Of a stretch of DNA of 9,153 nucleotides, positions 1-6,730 are shown piece after piece. The stretch's first letter is position 1; every line of letters starts with the position of its first letter. The notes under the pieces are model-generated. The model was not told the origin of the DNA and did no database searches. It saw nothing but the letters and a program-made list of their open reading frames with translations. The position numbers were made by a program, and so were the translations under genes. The stretch is taken from NCBI GenBank assembly GCA_018058445.1, contig JAGOZY010000021.1:1-9153 (forward strand). Direction: 5' to 3'. Origin of the DNA: Negativicutes bacterium. Lineage in GTDB: Bacteria > Bacillota > Negativicutes > JAGOZY01.

Positions 1-160
1 CTCTGATGCTAATATCTTCAATAGCCTCGGTGTTCCTACATCCGTACTTGGAACAGGTATGAGCAAAGTTCATACACTCGATGAGTATGTCACAGAGCAA
101 GACTTGTACGATCTAGCGGCTTGGACAGCTGAAATCATTAAAGAAACAGCTAAAAGATAA
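1..160 (+). CDS. M20-family peptidase, PepT-like (C-terminal end only)
   Basis: Only the last 52 codons are in the window; the gene begins upstream and is read from base 2. The visible peptide opens with SDANIFNSLGVPTSVLGTG and continues through KVHTLDE. In M20 zinc peptidases of the tripeptidase T/PepT-like group, the GGSDAN motif belongs to the catalytic domain and the His of VHT is a late zinc ligand, so this is the C-terminal part of the catalytic domain and the closing helix. Such enzymes are cytoplasmic and release N-terminal residues from di- or tripeptides. The gene ends in two in-frame TAA codons (158-163) followed at once by a terminator, so it is the last gene of its transcript. 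The family call is firm; the exact substrate (PepT, PepD-like or another M20 peptidase) cannot be fixed from this fragment. Confidence 0.85.
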   Translation, partial: SDANIFNSLGVPTSVLGTGMSKVHTLDEYVTEQDLYDLAAWTAEIIKETAKR

Positions 161-194
161 TAAATAAAGAAGGCGGCTACATAGTAGTCGCCTT
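160..194 (+). repeat. 35-bp direct repeat, copy 1 (contains terminator)
   Basis: Bases 160-194 match 3181-3215 at 34 of 35 positions; the only difference is T188 against C3209. The identity covers the hairpin and also the A/T-rich left flank (ataaataaag), which is more than pairing in the hairpin would require. The two copies have the same orientation and bracket a segment of about 3 kb. Confidence 0.9.
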
Positions 195-199
195 TTTTT
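170..199. terminator. Bidirectional rho-independent terminator, copy 1
   Basis: An 11-bp stem (170-180 with 184-194, one G-U pair, ATA loop) is followed by a run of seven T. It ends the M20 peptidase transcript on the plus strand. It also lies 6 bases beyond the stop codon of the convergent 773-residue gene, and on the minus strand the hairpin is followed by TTCTTTATTTA, so it can serve both genes. It is almost identical to the hairpin at 3187-3219. Confidence 0.9.
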
Positions 200-205
200 A
201 TTGTG

Positions 206-2527
206 TTAAATCGAAAAATCAGATTGGAGTTCAATAAGTATTTTGTTAACTTCTGTATAGGGAGAGACTTGATTTTCTAAATAGATATCGGAAAAAGTAC
301 TTTTTAGCTGATCCCAGGCATAATACTCAGTATCCTTAGGGAGAAGAGGTTTTAGAGAATTTATGACTGCCGGATAGGCTTTTGTATCAAAGCTAACTGC
401 TGAGACTTGATTTTCGATAACTAAATTTGCAATAGATTTTGAATAATTGTTTAGCTCCTGTTTATTATTTTTATCGTAAAGTGAACGAAGCTTTTTCCAG
501 TCCAGATAATAAGCAGTCTTCCAGTTCTCACTTGAAAAATATTTAGCAGATTGAGGTTGATCGGTTTCGATTAGACCGCGATTTTTTATCTGATGCCTCA
601 GGTTTTCTTTTTCAAAGAGACTGAGAATTAAGACGGCATTTTCAGTATTATTAAGACTTTTTACATCAAACCATATCCATGACAATTTTTTCGCTGCAGG
701 CTCAGATAAAAATTCATCTAAAGTAATTCCTGTACGCGTCGGAGCATCGTGACCGATTACTAATTCAGGCTCTCCTGTTGAAGGATTTGTTTGCAAGAGG
801 ACATCTATTTCAATATTGAGAATTCCAGCGTGAACTGCTTCATTGAGCATTCCAATAGTATTGACTCTGTGGGCAGCGAGTTGCCCAGTTGGTCCAGAAA
901 ATTGACGAGCGTTGTTTTCTTGGAGCCAATACGGATCTGTCTCGATAAACTGTCGACTCATATTTTGTGTATCTGAAGAGCTAGAAAAGGCGTAGCTACT
1001 TGAACGTTGCTTGCTCGAAAATGATAAATCAGCAAGCTCACTTAAAAGTGAAATTGTCGAACTACTCATAAAAGATTGACCACTGTGATCTTTTAATGTG
1101 ATTGTCTTGTCAGGGTAGCGTGACTTATAAGTATCAGAGAGCCAGATCGCGAGAGGAATGCGAGAGCTTTCCCAGGGTAAATCAAGAGGATGTAAATTTG
1201 GGGGTGGGAGAACTGTCTTTCCGCTAGCAGAAAGATATATGAAAGCTGTCGGTTGATCTGGTTTTGAAGATATTTGTGTATGGAGCTGATCAAGGAGAGT
1301 GTCGCGATAAAGAATACTTGCATCATAATGATTGAGCTGGTCAACCGCTTCTTTGTCTTGACGAAGTCGTCCAATAATGGCTTTTCTTGAATCAAGTTCA
1401 GGAAGAGAAATGCCAGAATTAAGCTCCTCATAAAAAGAATCTTGATCAGGCAATTGGATAATGATCAAATTATTTTTATTTGGATTAATTGATTGTAGAG
1501 TTTTCTCAAAAAATGACGGCATAGCTGAGATAGAAGGGGAGAGGAGAATCGAATCAGCCCCTTTAGTTACTGAAGATAAATAAGGTTGCAAAGAGTTAAA
1601 GTGGGAATCTTTTGCGATATAAGTAACATCAAAATTTGCAGATTTGAAAAGAGAAATTAAAGAATTTGCTGAATGACTTGAGCCAGATTTTTCAATTTCC
1701 GAATTACTCAGTAGATTCAAAAGAGCTATACTTGGATTAGGAGAACTGCTATATCCTTGTGAAAAGAAAATCCAGTTTGGATTTTCTTTTTGCGAACTGA
1801 GCCAAGGCGTCGTTTTTCGGCCACCACCAAAAGCTTCCATATGAGTGCGAGACACGTTTTGATCAATAACGAGAACATAGACTTCACCGTTTTCTTTTTT
1901 TGTTCCCAAATCGTTAGAATAGACTAAAGAATCAGTATTGAAAGACAAGAAAAATTGGCGATCACTTTGGTAGGACACATACGTTTTTAGAAAAATGTGT
2001 GATAACTCAAATCGAAAAGGTAAAAAGAAAATTGGCACGAGTAGCATTGCAAAGAGGCTATAACTTAAGAGTGGCTTGATAGCTATTCTTTTGAAAATTT
2101 TTTCTGATCCAGCGATATAAATAAGTACTAAAAAAGCCCCACTGATTGTGAATGCTAGTAAAGTATCAGTAAAATTTAACCAAGTCAGAAAAAAAGGCAA
2201 AGGCTTATTTTGACTGAAGACCAGAACAGGCTCAAAGCTTCCTGTTTGCGCGTAAATACGTTTTAAATAAAAAGTTATCTGTCCCAGTAGGAAAACAAGA
2301 ATGCTCGCTAAGGAAAAAATGCTCCAAGAAAAAATTCGCATGAAATTATTCTCTTGTCGTTGCAATGAGAGGAGTCGTAACAAAAGAAGAGATACAACAA
2401 AAGCAAAATAAGGAATAATTTTCAATGGCAAAATTTTATCAGTTAGATAGTATTGAAAGAAGACAAAAGGACTACTTAGAAAAAGCGATAAACATAAGAA
2501 AACAAAAAATCGTTTAATATAACCCAT
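206..2527 (-). CDS. Membrane protein: EptA/sulfatase-like domain (probably inactive) fused to GDPD/FAM151-like phosphodiesterase domain
   Basis: A 773-residue protein. About five hydrophobic helices occupy residues 5-25, 35-53, 65-88, 112-140 and 152-171, as in EptA/OpgE-type phosphoethanolamine transferases and LtaS. An extracytoplasmic alkaline-phosphatase-like domain (about 215-500) follows, with family signatures RTHM (227-230), TTP (239-241), LHPL (445-448) and PLAIWLSDTYK (458-468). Its catalytic positions look lost: the usual VIGE(S/T) reads VIDQN (220-224), the nucleophile-Thr region reads YSSSPNPS (259-266) with no Thr, and the usual YLSDHG reads YLSASG (431-436). A Ser-rich linker (about 502-525) leads to a second domain (about 544-745) resembling GDPD/PI-PLC-type and FAM151/Menorin barrels: AAHRVNT (His553), EIDV (Glu573, Asp575), GHDAP (His593, Asp594) and WFDVKS (Asp621, Lys623). 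I infer a surface phosphodiesterase or lipid/glycan-binding role. The strong SD lies 41 bases upstream of the ATG (see short ORF 2514-2558). Domain folds are fairly sure; activity is inference. Confidence 0.8.
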   Translation of the reverse strand: MGYIKRFFVFLCLSLFLSSPFVFFQYYLTDKILPLKIIPYFAFVVSLLLLRLLSLQRQENNFMRIFSWSIFSLASILVFLLGQITFYLKRIYAQTGSFEPVLVFSQNKPLPFFLTWLNFTDTLLAFTISGAFLVLIYIAGSEKIFKRIAIKPLLSYSLFAMLLVPIFFLPFRFELSHIFLKTYVSYQSDRQFFLSFNTDSLVYSNDLGTKKENGEVYVLVIDQNVSRTHMEAFGGGRKTTPWLSSQKENPNWIFFSQGYSSSPNPSIALLNLLSNSEIEKSGSSHSANSLISLFKSANFDVTYIAKDSHFNSLQPYLSSVTKGADSILLSPSISAMPSFFEKTLQSINPNKNNLIIIQLPDQDSFYEELNSGISLPELDSRKAIIGRLRQDKEAVDQLNHYDASILYRDTLLDQLHTQISSKPDQPTAFIYLSASGKTVLPPPNLHPLDLPWESSRIPLAIWLSDTYKSRYPDKTITLKDHSGQSFMSSSTISLLSELADLSFSSKQRSSSYAFSSSSDTQNMSRQFIETDPYWLQENNARQFSGPTGQLAAHRVNTIGMLNEAVHAGILNIEIDVLLQTNPSTGEPELVIGHDAPTRTGITLDEFLSEPAAKKLSWIWFDVKSLNNTENAVLILSLFEKENLRHQIKNRGLIETDQPQSAKYFSSENWKTAYYLDWKKLRSLYDKNNKQELNNYSKSIANLVIENQVSAVSFDTKAYPAVINSLKPLLPKDTEYYAWDQLKSTFSDIYLENQVSPYTEVNKILIELQSDFSI

Positions 2528-2558
2528 AAAGCTCGTTATAGTATTCTGAGCGGAACAC
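2514..2558 (-). CDS. Possible 14-codon leader ORF overlapping the start of the 773-residue gene
   Basis: On the minus strand a strong SD (AAGGAGG, 2568-2574) is 9 bases ahead of a GTG at 2558-2556. That GTG opens a 14-codon frame, (M)FRSEYYNELYGLY, which ends in TAA inside the first codons of the 773-residue gene, so its stop overlaps that gene's ATG region. The main gene itself has only a weak GAG motif near its ATG, and no in-frame start lies nearer the strong SD because a TAG closes that frame. Translational coupling through this short frame would explain the misplaced SD. No homology supports it as a functional peptide. Confidence 0.35.
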   Translation of the reverse strand: MFRSEYYNELYGLY

Positions 2559-2688
2559 TACTTTAATCCTCCTTCAGACATTAAGATTAGTTATAGCTGC
2601 ATAAGCCGAGAACTCTTGATTCTTTTCGTCATTTATCTTCGAATTCCTTCGGATATTGATATTTATAGGGATAAAATTTAGAAAAGAG

Positions 2689-2694
2689 TATAAT
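2689..2694 (+). promoter_or_regulatory. Candidate -10 box (TATAAT) for the FlK-like gene
   Basis: A perfect TATAAT lies 39 bases ahead of the ATG at 2734, which would leave a short 5' UTR of about 33 bases. The expected -35 position (around 2666-2671, TAGGGA) is a poor match. A TTGATA at 2656-2661 is too far upstream to pair with it. The rest of the 206-bp divergent intergenic region (2528-2733) is A/T-rich and I see no clear promoter for the leftward gene. Confidence 0.45.
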
Positions 2695-2733
2695 AAAGAG
2701 AGGAACACTTTACTCAAGATGAAGGAGGAATGA

Positions 2734-3165
2734 ATGATGAAAAATCTAGATTATAGTGGCTTGATTGGCCTAAATGCGGTGGTACAAAAAGAGATTGAAC
2801 GATCCGACACGGCAGCTCACTATGGGGAGGGAGACTTTCCTAATCTTCTTGCGACCCCTGCTTATGTGGCTCTTTTAATCAAAGCTTCTACAGAAGTAGT
2901 CAATGGTAAATTAGAAGATAATTTAACGAGCGTAGGGAAAGCAATGAGCTTTGTTCATCATCAACCTACCCAAGTCGGTTTAATGGTAAGCGTGAAGGCC
3001 ACTCTTGAAAGAACTCAGGGTAGAACCCTCTTCTTTCGAATTGAGGCTTATGATGAGATTGGACCGATTGGTAATGGCTATCATGAACGCCTAGTTGTTA
3101 ATCGTGACGCGCTTGAGCATCGAGTTAAAGAGCGAATGAGTGGCATTGCATGGCACGGAAAATAA
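2734..3165 (+). CDS. FlK-like hotdog-fold thioesterase family protein
   Basis: A 143-residue single-domain cytoplasmic protein with the pattern of the fluoroacetyl-CoA thioesterase (FlK)-like hotdog family: IERSDTAAHYGEG (21-33), LLATPAYVALL (38-48), TSVGKAMSFVHHQPTQVG (65-82) and IGNGYHERLVVN (112-123). Characterised FlK uses a Thr-Glu-His set. Here Thr41 and His75 align with the Thr and His, but the position eight residues after Thr41, which is Glu in FlK, is Ile49. The family hydrolyses acyl-CoA thioesters; the substrate is not predictable and the missing Glu makes activity less certain. ATGATG gives two possible starts: the SD AAGGAGG (2722-2728) is 5 bases from the first and 8 from the second, so 2737 is equally credible. 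The gene stands alone, divergent from the 773-residue gene, and ends at a bidirectional terminator. Confidence 0.8.
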   Translation: MMKNLDYSGLIGLNAVVQKEIERSDTAAHYGEGDFPNLLATPAYVALLIKASTEVVNGKLEDNLTSVGKAMSFVHHQPTQVGLMVSVKATLERTQGRTLFFRIEAYDEIGPIGNGYHERLVVNRDALEHRVKERMSGIAWHGK

Positions 3166-3180
3166 TTGCTAGGCTAAATT

Positions 3181-3215
3181 ATAAATAAAGAAGGCGGCTA
3201 CATAGTAGCCGCCTT
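3181..3215 (+). repeat. 35-bp direct repeat, copy 2 (contains terminator)
   Basis: This is the second copy of the repeat at 160-194, with one mismatch in 35. It lies just after the FlK-like gene in the same orientation as copy 1, so the two copies enclose the 773-residue gene and the FlK-like gene exactly. Confidence 0.9.
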
Positions 3216-3219
3216 CTTT
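3187..3219. terminator. Bidirectional rho-independent terminator, copy 2
   Basis: A perfect 15-bp stem (3187-3201 with 3205-3219) with an ATA loop has A/T-rich flanks on both sides. It separates the convergent FlK-like gene (stop at 3165) and antiporter gene (stop codon at 3226-3228), and can terminate both. Confidence 0.9.
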
Positions 3220-3225
3220 TGCATC

Positions 3226-4938
3226 TTATTCTTCAAGTGGATTGGTTGCGATATCCTCATTAATTAAGTTCGTAATTGCTTTTGCGACTTCTTCCTCTTC
3301 AAAAGCGATCCCTTTAATGCCGACTTGCTTGAGAAGAGGTTCATCATTGAGGAACCTCGCTCTGACAAAAATTCGGACATCTGGATTCAAGCTTAAAGCA
3401 GTCGCGATAGTGGATACTACATCGGCGATAACCGGTAGCGTAATAACCAAATACGCAGCCTTGTCAATGCCTGCTGCCTCAAGAACACTTTTCTTTGTAG
3501 AATTGCCAAAAATAGCATATTCGTCAAGATCGTGAAGCTCATTTACCGTATCTACATTTAGATCAATGACGACTGGTGTGATTGAATGCTTCTTAAATGT
3601 ATCTACAGCACTTGCTCCGACAGGGCCATATCCAATGACAATCGCAACAATTGGATCGTCGAGATTATGTAATAATTCGCTATTTTCTTCCGTGTGTTCC
3701 ATTGCTCTGCGATCTGCTTTCGCATTGAGCCAATTCCAAAGTTTTTCATTTTTTTGTAAAAAGCCTTCGATTTTTGGTATCAAGCTAAAGAACCCAGGAT
3801 TTATTGCGATCGAAATCAGAGCGCAAACCACCAAAACGTTATACACATCCGTACTGATTAAATTAAGGGACTGAGCGACTTGAGCCAGAATAAAGGAAAA
3901 TTCACCGACTTGGGCTAAACTTGTCGCAACAGTAAGTCCGGTGCGGACCGAATAACCAAGAAAACTAACAACAAGCGCTGCGGTAAAAGATTTTACCAAA
4001 AGAACAATCGCGAGGCTTGCGAGAATTAACCAAGGTTGCTCAAGCAGATAAGTGGGCTTAAATAACATACCTACTGAGAGAAAAAAGAGAACCGCAAAAG
4101 CATCGCGCAGTGGGAGTAAATCTTCGCCAGCTTGATGGCTGAGTTTGCTTTTTCCAACAACCATTCCACCGAGGAAAGCTCCGAGGGCCATAGATGCTTC
4201 AAAAATGACCGCTGCGCCCACGGCTGTCGCAAAAGCGACAACGAGTATGGTTAGAGTAAAAAGTTCCTGAGAACGAGTGCGTACGACCTTTGTGAGGAGC
4301 CAAGGAACAACTCGCCCCCCGATGACGAGTACAATGACCCATAAAAGAATTAATTTTATCAAAGCTTTCAGGATCGCATAACTGACAGGAATGATTCCAA
4401 TCGCTTCATTACTTTGAAGCATTCCGGCCAAGCTAGGTAGAAGAACCAAAATCAGAACCGTGAAGATATCTTCGACCACAAGCCATCCAACAGCGACATG
4501 CCCATGAACGGTGTCTAGTACATTATTGTCTGTTAAGACTCGCAGAAGCACAACCGTACTCGCGACCGCAAGTCCAAGCCCCAGCATTAAACCAGAAATC
4601 ATGGAAAGACCAAAATAAGAACCGACAAGTGTACCACATAAAGTTGCCACGGCGATCTGGATAAGTGCCCCTGTTACGGCGACTCCTTTCACAGCGACTA
4701 AATCGTCTAAATTAAAGTGGAGACCGACGCCGAACATGAGAAGAATAACACCAGCTTCTGAAAGTTGCGTAGCAAGACTTGGATCTGCCACAAACCCAGG
4801 CGACTGAGGTCCGACCAGAAATCCGGCAATTAAATAACCAACAATTGGCGAAAAGCCTAATCGATGGGTAATATAACCGAAAATTAAAGCCAATGAAAAT
4901 CCAAGTGCTAAAATCTCTAACAGATGATAATCGTGCAT
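3226..4938 (-). CDS. YbaL/Kef-type CPA2 cation:proton antiporter with RCK N domain
   Basis: A 570-residue inner-membrane protein close in length and order to E. coli YbaL (about 558). The N-terminal part (about 1-390) holds some 12 hydrophobic segments with CPA2 hallmarks: SPIVGYLIAG (30-39), ILLMFGVGLHF (65-75), the VVED transport motif (154-157) and LAQVGEFSFILA (341-352). A cytoplasmic RCK/TrkA-N domain (about 428-550) follows, with the dinucleotide-binding loop GYGPVGAS (436-443) and an acidic strand end (VVIDL, 456-460). The family exchanges K+ or Na+ for protons and is gated by nucleotide or thiol ligands. The RCK_C domain is absent, as in YbaL. The start is fixed by SD GGGAGG (4945-4950), 6 bases from the ATG, under a consensus promoter. 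It is a single-gene unit. The cation specificity is not determined by the sequence. Confidence 0.92.
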   Translation of the reverse strand: MHDYHLLEILALGFSLALIFGYITHRLGFSPIVGYLIAGFLVGPQSPGFVADPSLATQLSEAGVILLMFGVGLHFNLDDLVAVKGVAVTGALIQIAVATLCGTLVGSYFGLSMISGLMLGLGLAVASTVVLLRVLTDNNVLDTVHGHVAVGWLVVEDIFTVLILVLLPSLAGMLQSNEAIGIIPVSYAILKALIKLILLWVIVLVIGGRVVPWLLTKVVRTRSQELFTLTILVVAFATAVGAAVIFEASMALGAFLGGMVVGKSKLSHQAGEDLLPLRDAFAVLFFLSVGMLFKPTYLLEQPWLILASLAIVLLVKSFTAALVVSFLGYSVRTGLTVATSLAQVGEFSFILAQVAQSLNLISTDVYNVLVVCALISIAINPGFFSLIPKIEGFLQKNEKLWNWLNAKADRRAMEHTEENSELLHNLDDPIVAIVIGYGPVGASAVDTFKKHSITPVVIDLNVDTVNELHDLDEYAIFGNSTKKSVLEAAGIDKAAYLVITLPVIADVVSTIATALSLNPDVRIFVRARFLNDEPLLKQVGIKGIAFEEEEVAKAITNLINEDIATNPLEE

Positions 4939-5005
4939 AGAATTCCTCCCTTACAATGATAAATAGCTTAGAAAAATTTTATTAAAGTAGTTACAGTAGT
5001 AGTAT

Positions 5006-5035
5006 ATTATAATCTTTTATTAGGATTCCTGTCAA
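5006..5035 (-). promoter_or_regulatory. Sigma-70-type promoter of the antiporter gene
   Basis: On the minus strand a perfect TTGACA (5035-5030) and a perfect TATAAT (5011-5006) are separated by 18 bases. Transcription would start near 4999, giving a 5' UTR of about 60 bases. With both hexamers at consensus this is the best promoter in the window by eye, suggesting steady housekeeping expression. Confidence 0.8.
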
Positions 5036-5158
5036 AATTTATCATGACTTTTTCTGGATTTTAAATCGAAATAACGATGTAACTTTGTGAAAAGCAGGAT
5101 TTTTCTTCTGTAAATGGAAATGGTACAAAAGAGAAAATTGGAACGAGGAGGCTTCATC

Positions 5159-5599
5159 ATGGCAACTCACTGGACCGTACCACTAGGGCAAAAATACGAA
5201 GAGATACAAGTCGGAGACACAGGCTCTGTGGCCAAAACAATTACAGAAACTGACGTGGTTCTTTATGCCGGAATTACAGGTGATACAAATCCCGTCCATA
5301 TTAATGACGTAGAAGCGAAAGCCAGTCGATTTGGACAACGGATTGCTCATGGAATGCTTACTGCAGGATTTATTTCAGCCGTACTCGGCACCTGCCTCCC
5401 AGGGAAAGGCGCCATCTATATGAGCCAAACCCTGAAATTTTTGCGCCCCGTTCATATTGGTGATACCGTGACGGCAACTGCAGAAGTTATCGAAAAAATT
5501 GATGCAAAGCGTCAGATCGTTTTTAAGACAATCGTCAAAAACCAAGAAGGCGAAAAAGTCATTGATGGCGAAGCTAAAGTAATGCTCCTGGCAGAATAA
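5159..5599 (+). CDS. MaoC-like (R)-specific enoyl-CoA hydratase
   Basis: A 146-residue cytoplasmic hotdog protein of the MaoC/PhaJ hydratase type. The catalytic hydratase-2 motif is intact: YAGITGDTNPVHIND at 36-50, with Asp42 and His47 as the expected catalytic pair, then RIAHGML (61-67) and LKFLRPVHIGDTV (92-104). The family adds water to trans-2-enoyl-CoA to give (R)-3-hydroxyacyl-CoA, linking fatty-acid intermediates to hydroxyacid or polyester metabolism; related proteins act on other acyl-CoAs. The start is set by AGGAGG (5146-5151), 7 bases from this ATG; an in-frame ATG at 5114 lacks an SD and adds a non-conserved 15 residues. The gene is monocistronic, between a divergent antiporter and a convergent regulator, so context does not reveal its pathway. 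I see no clear plus-strand promoter in 4939-5158; a TATAAT at 5008-5013 lacks a -35. Confidence 0.9.
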   Translation: MATHWTVPLGQKYEEIQVGDTGSVAKTITETDVVLYAGITGDTNPVHINDVEAKASRFGQRIAHGMLTAGFISAVLGTCLPGKGAIYMSQTLKFLRPVHIGDTVTATAEVIEKIDAKRQIVFKTIVKNQEGEKVIDGEAKVMLLAE

Positions 5600-5688
5600 A
5601 TTTGCTCAAGGTGAAAAATTAATTGACATTGAAAACTTACTGGATAGATGGTTAGTGGTCTTATCGGAAGAAAAATGATCCGAAAAAG

Positions 5689-5718
5689 AAAAACCGCTCC
5701 AAACGGAGCGGTTTTTTT
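5689..5718. terminator. Bidirectional terminator between hydratase and RpiR genes
   Basis: A 12-bp stem (AAAAACCGCTCC, 5689-5700, with 5705-5716) and an AAAC loop precede a run of seven T (5712-5718). It ends the hydratase transcript on the plus strand. On the minus strand it begins within the stop codon of the regulator gene and is followed by a T-rich stretch (CTTTTTCGG), so it probably serves both. The preceding 5600-5688 holds nothing else I can support. Confidence 0.92.
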
Positions 5719-6604
5719 AATCCGGCCAGAAATAGCGATGTTCCTTTGCCAGTTTTTCAAAACGAGTGATTGTTTCCATCGTACTTTGTGGGTATTTGTG
5801 GATCATTTCGACAATCAATGTGTTAATAAGCAATGCAGGAGCCCCTAAACTATCTGTAAAAGCGAGAGAATGAGAAGGAGCATAAAGAACATGGTCAGAG
5901 ATTGGAACCAAAGGCGAAAGCTCGTCATTGGTAATTCCAATCAGTGGCCAACCCTTACTTTTTAAATGCTCAGCAATTTTTAAGGTTTGGGAGGGATAGC
6001 GTGGGTAGGCAAATGCGATAACTACCGCTGGTTTACCTTCCCAGGAAAGTAATCGATCAAAAGTATGACTACCGTGGTCTTTAATCAGAAGGACCTCTTT
6101 TCCCAAAGAACGAGCAATCATATAGCTACAGTACTCTGCAAGGGGTGCAGAAGAGCGGAGGCCAAGGACGATGACTCGCTCTGCTCGATTTATTTTGGAA
6201 ATAATCGCCGCCATAACCTTCGGGGAATATTTTTCGGACATTTCCTGTAGATTTTTTCTTTCTGCTTGCACAGCCTCTAAAAAAATATCCATGCCGTGAG
6301 GTTGCTTTTTTGTAGTCATTTCAGCATAATCAGTCATAGTCATTTCTTTTCGAATGACCTGCTGCATTTTTTCCGAGAACTCTGGATATCCTTTAAATCC
6401 AAGGACTCGGACAAAACGAATCACAGAGACTTCTGATGTTTCGGCCTTCTGTGCCCATTGCTGAGCCTTCATGAAAGCAACTTCGATAAAATGATGGATC
6501 AGATAAGTGGCTAAGCGTCGATGAGCTGCTGTATAACGTTCTTGAGAAGACTGAAGATATTGGATGAAGTCATTCTTACTGCGAATTTCAGAAATTGTGA
6601 GCAT
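5717..6604 (-). CDS. MurR/RpiR-family transcriptional regulator (HTH + SIS)
   Basis: A 295-residue cytoplasmic DNA-binding protein. Residues 1-80 form the RpiR helix-turn-helix domain, with the recognition segment SEVSVIRFVRVLGFKGYPEF (57-76) very close to family consensus. Residues about 125-270 form a SIS (sugar isomerase) sensor domain: VIVLGLRSSAPLA (144-156), VIAFAYPRYPSQT (195-207) and LIGITND (221-227). SIS domains usually bind phosphosugars or other small phosphorylated ligands. The divergent arrangement with the transporter-dehydrogenase pair makes that pair its likely target, perhaps with autoregulation. The start fits an AAAGGTG SD (6613-6619) 8 bases upstream. RpiR proteins may repress or activate; the direction here is unknown, and the ligand in a locus with no sugar genes is unclear. 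Confidence 0.92.
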   Translation of the reverse strand: MLTISEIRSKNDFIQYLQSSQERYTAAHRRLATYLIHHFIEVAFMKAQQWAQKAETSEVSVIRFVRVLGFKGYPEFSEKMQQVIRKEMTMTDYAEMTTKKQPHGMDIFLEAVQAERKNLQEMSEKYSPKVMAAIISKINRAERVIVLGLRSSAPLAEYCSYMIARSLGKEVLLIKDHGSHTFDRLLSWEGKPAVVIAFAYPRYPSQTLKIAEHLKSKGWPLIGITNDELSPLVPISDHVLYAPSHSLAFTDSLGAPALLINTLIVEMIHKYPQSTMETITRFEKLAKEHRYFWPD

Positions 6605-6649
6605 CCAAGCAACACCTTTCTTTCTAAGTCGAAAAATCTTTTTTGATTT

Positions 6650-6658
6650 ATTATAACA
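6650..6658 (-). promoter_or_regulatory. Extended -10 promoter of the RpiR gene
   Basis: On the minus strand the sequence reads TGTTATAAT, a TGn extension joined to a perfect TATAAT. The -35 side (around 6671-6678, TTGCGG or CATTGC) is weak, which is common for extended -10 promoters. A start near 6643 would give a 5' UTR of about 39 bases. Confidence 0.6.
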
Positions 6659-6676
6659 TTATTTTAAAAACCGCAA

Positions 6677-6692
6677 TGTAATTTATCTTACA
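6677..6692. promoter_or_regulatory. Inverted repeat TGTAA-N6-TTACA, candidate RpiR operator
   Basis: A perfect 5-bp inverted repeat with a 6-base centre lies between the two divergent promoters, touching the -35 side of the RpiR promoter and ending 9 bases before the -35 of the transporter promoter. Its shape resembles the TGTAAT/ATTACA palindromes described for the RpiR-family regulator HexR. The role is inferred from position and shape only. Confidence 0.4.
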
Positions 6693-6701
6693 AAATATAG
6701 T

Positions 6702-6730
6702 TTGACGTAATTGGAATAACGCAATATACT
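6702..6730 (+). promoter_or_regulatory. Sigma-70-type promoter of the transporter-dehydrogenase operon
   Basis: TTGACG (6702-6707) and TATACT (6725-6730) are separated by exactly 17 bases, each one base from consensus. Transcription would begin near 6737, leaving a leader of about 94 bases before the ATG at 6831. Confidence 0.75.

Noticed and set aside
1093..1431. 112-residue minus-strand frame
   Set aside because: It lies wholly inside the 773-residue gene in another frame, has no SD of note and shows no recognisable family.
206..2527. Reading the membrane protein as lipoteichoic acid synthase (LtaS)
   Set aside because: The helix count fits, but the VYVLVID-R-x-HM-TTP pattern and the LHPL/IWLSD region match the phosphoethanolamine-transferase branch, not LtaS, and the active-site positions are altered in either case.
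3242..3874. Two plus-strand frames of about 100 residues opposite the antiporter gene
   Set aside because: They are antisense shadows of a well-supported gene, with no SD or family pattern.
5114..5158. Upstream ATG extending the hydratase by 15 residues
   Set aside because: There is no SD before 5114, the added residues do not look like the family's N terminus, and the ATG at 5159 has AGGAGG at ideal distance.
5512..5848. Short frames on both strands across the hydratase/RpiR junction
   Set aside because: They run through the strong bidirectional terminator at 5689-5718 and overlap the two real genes.
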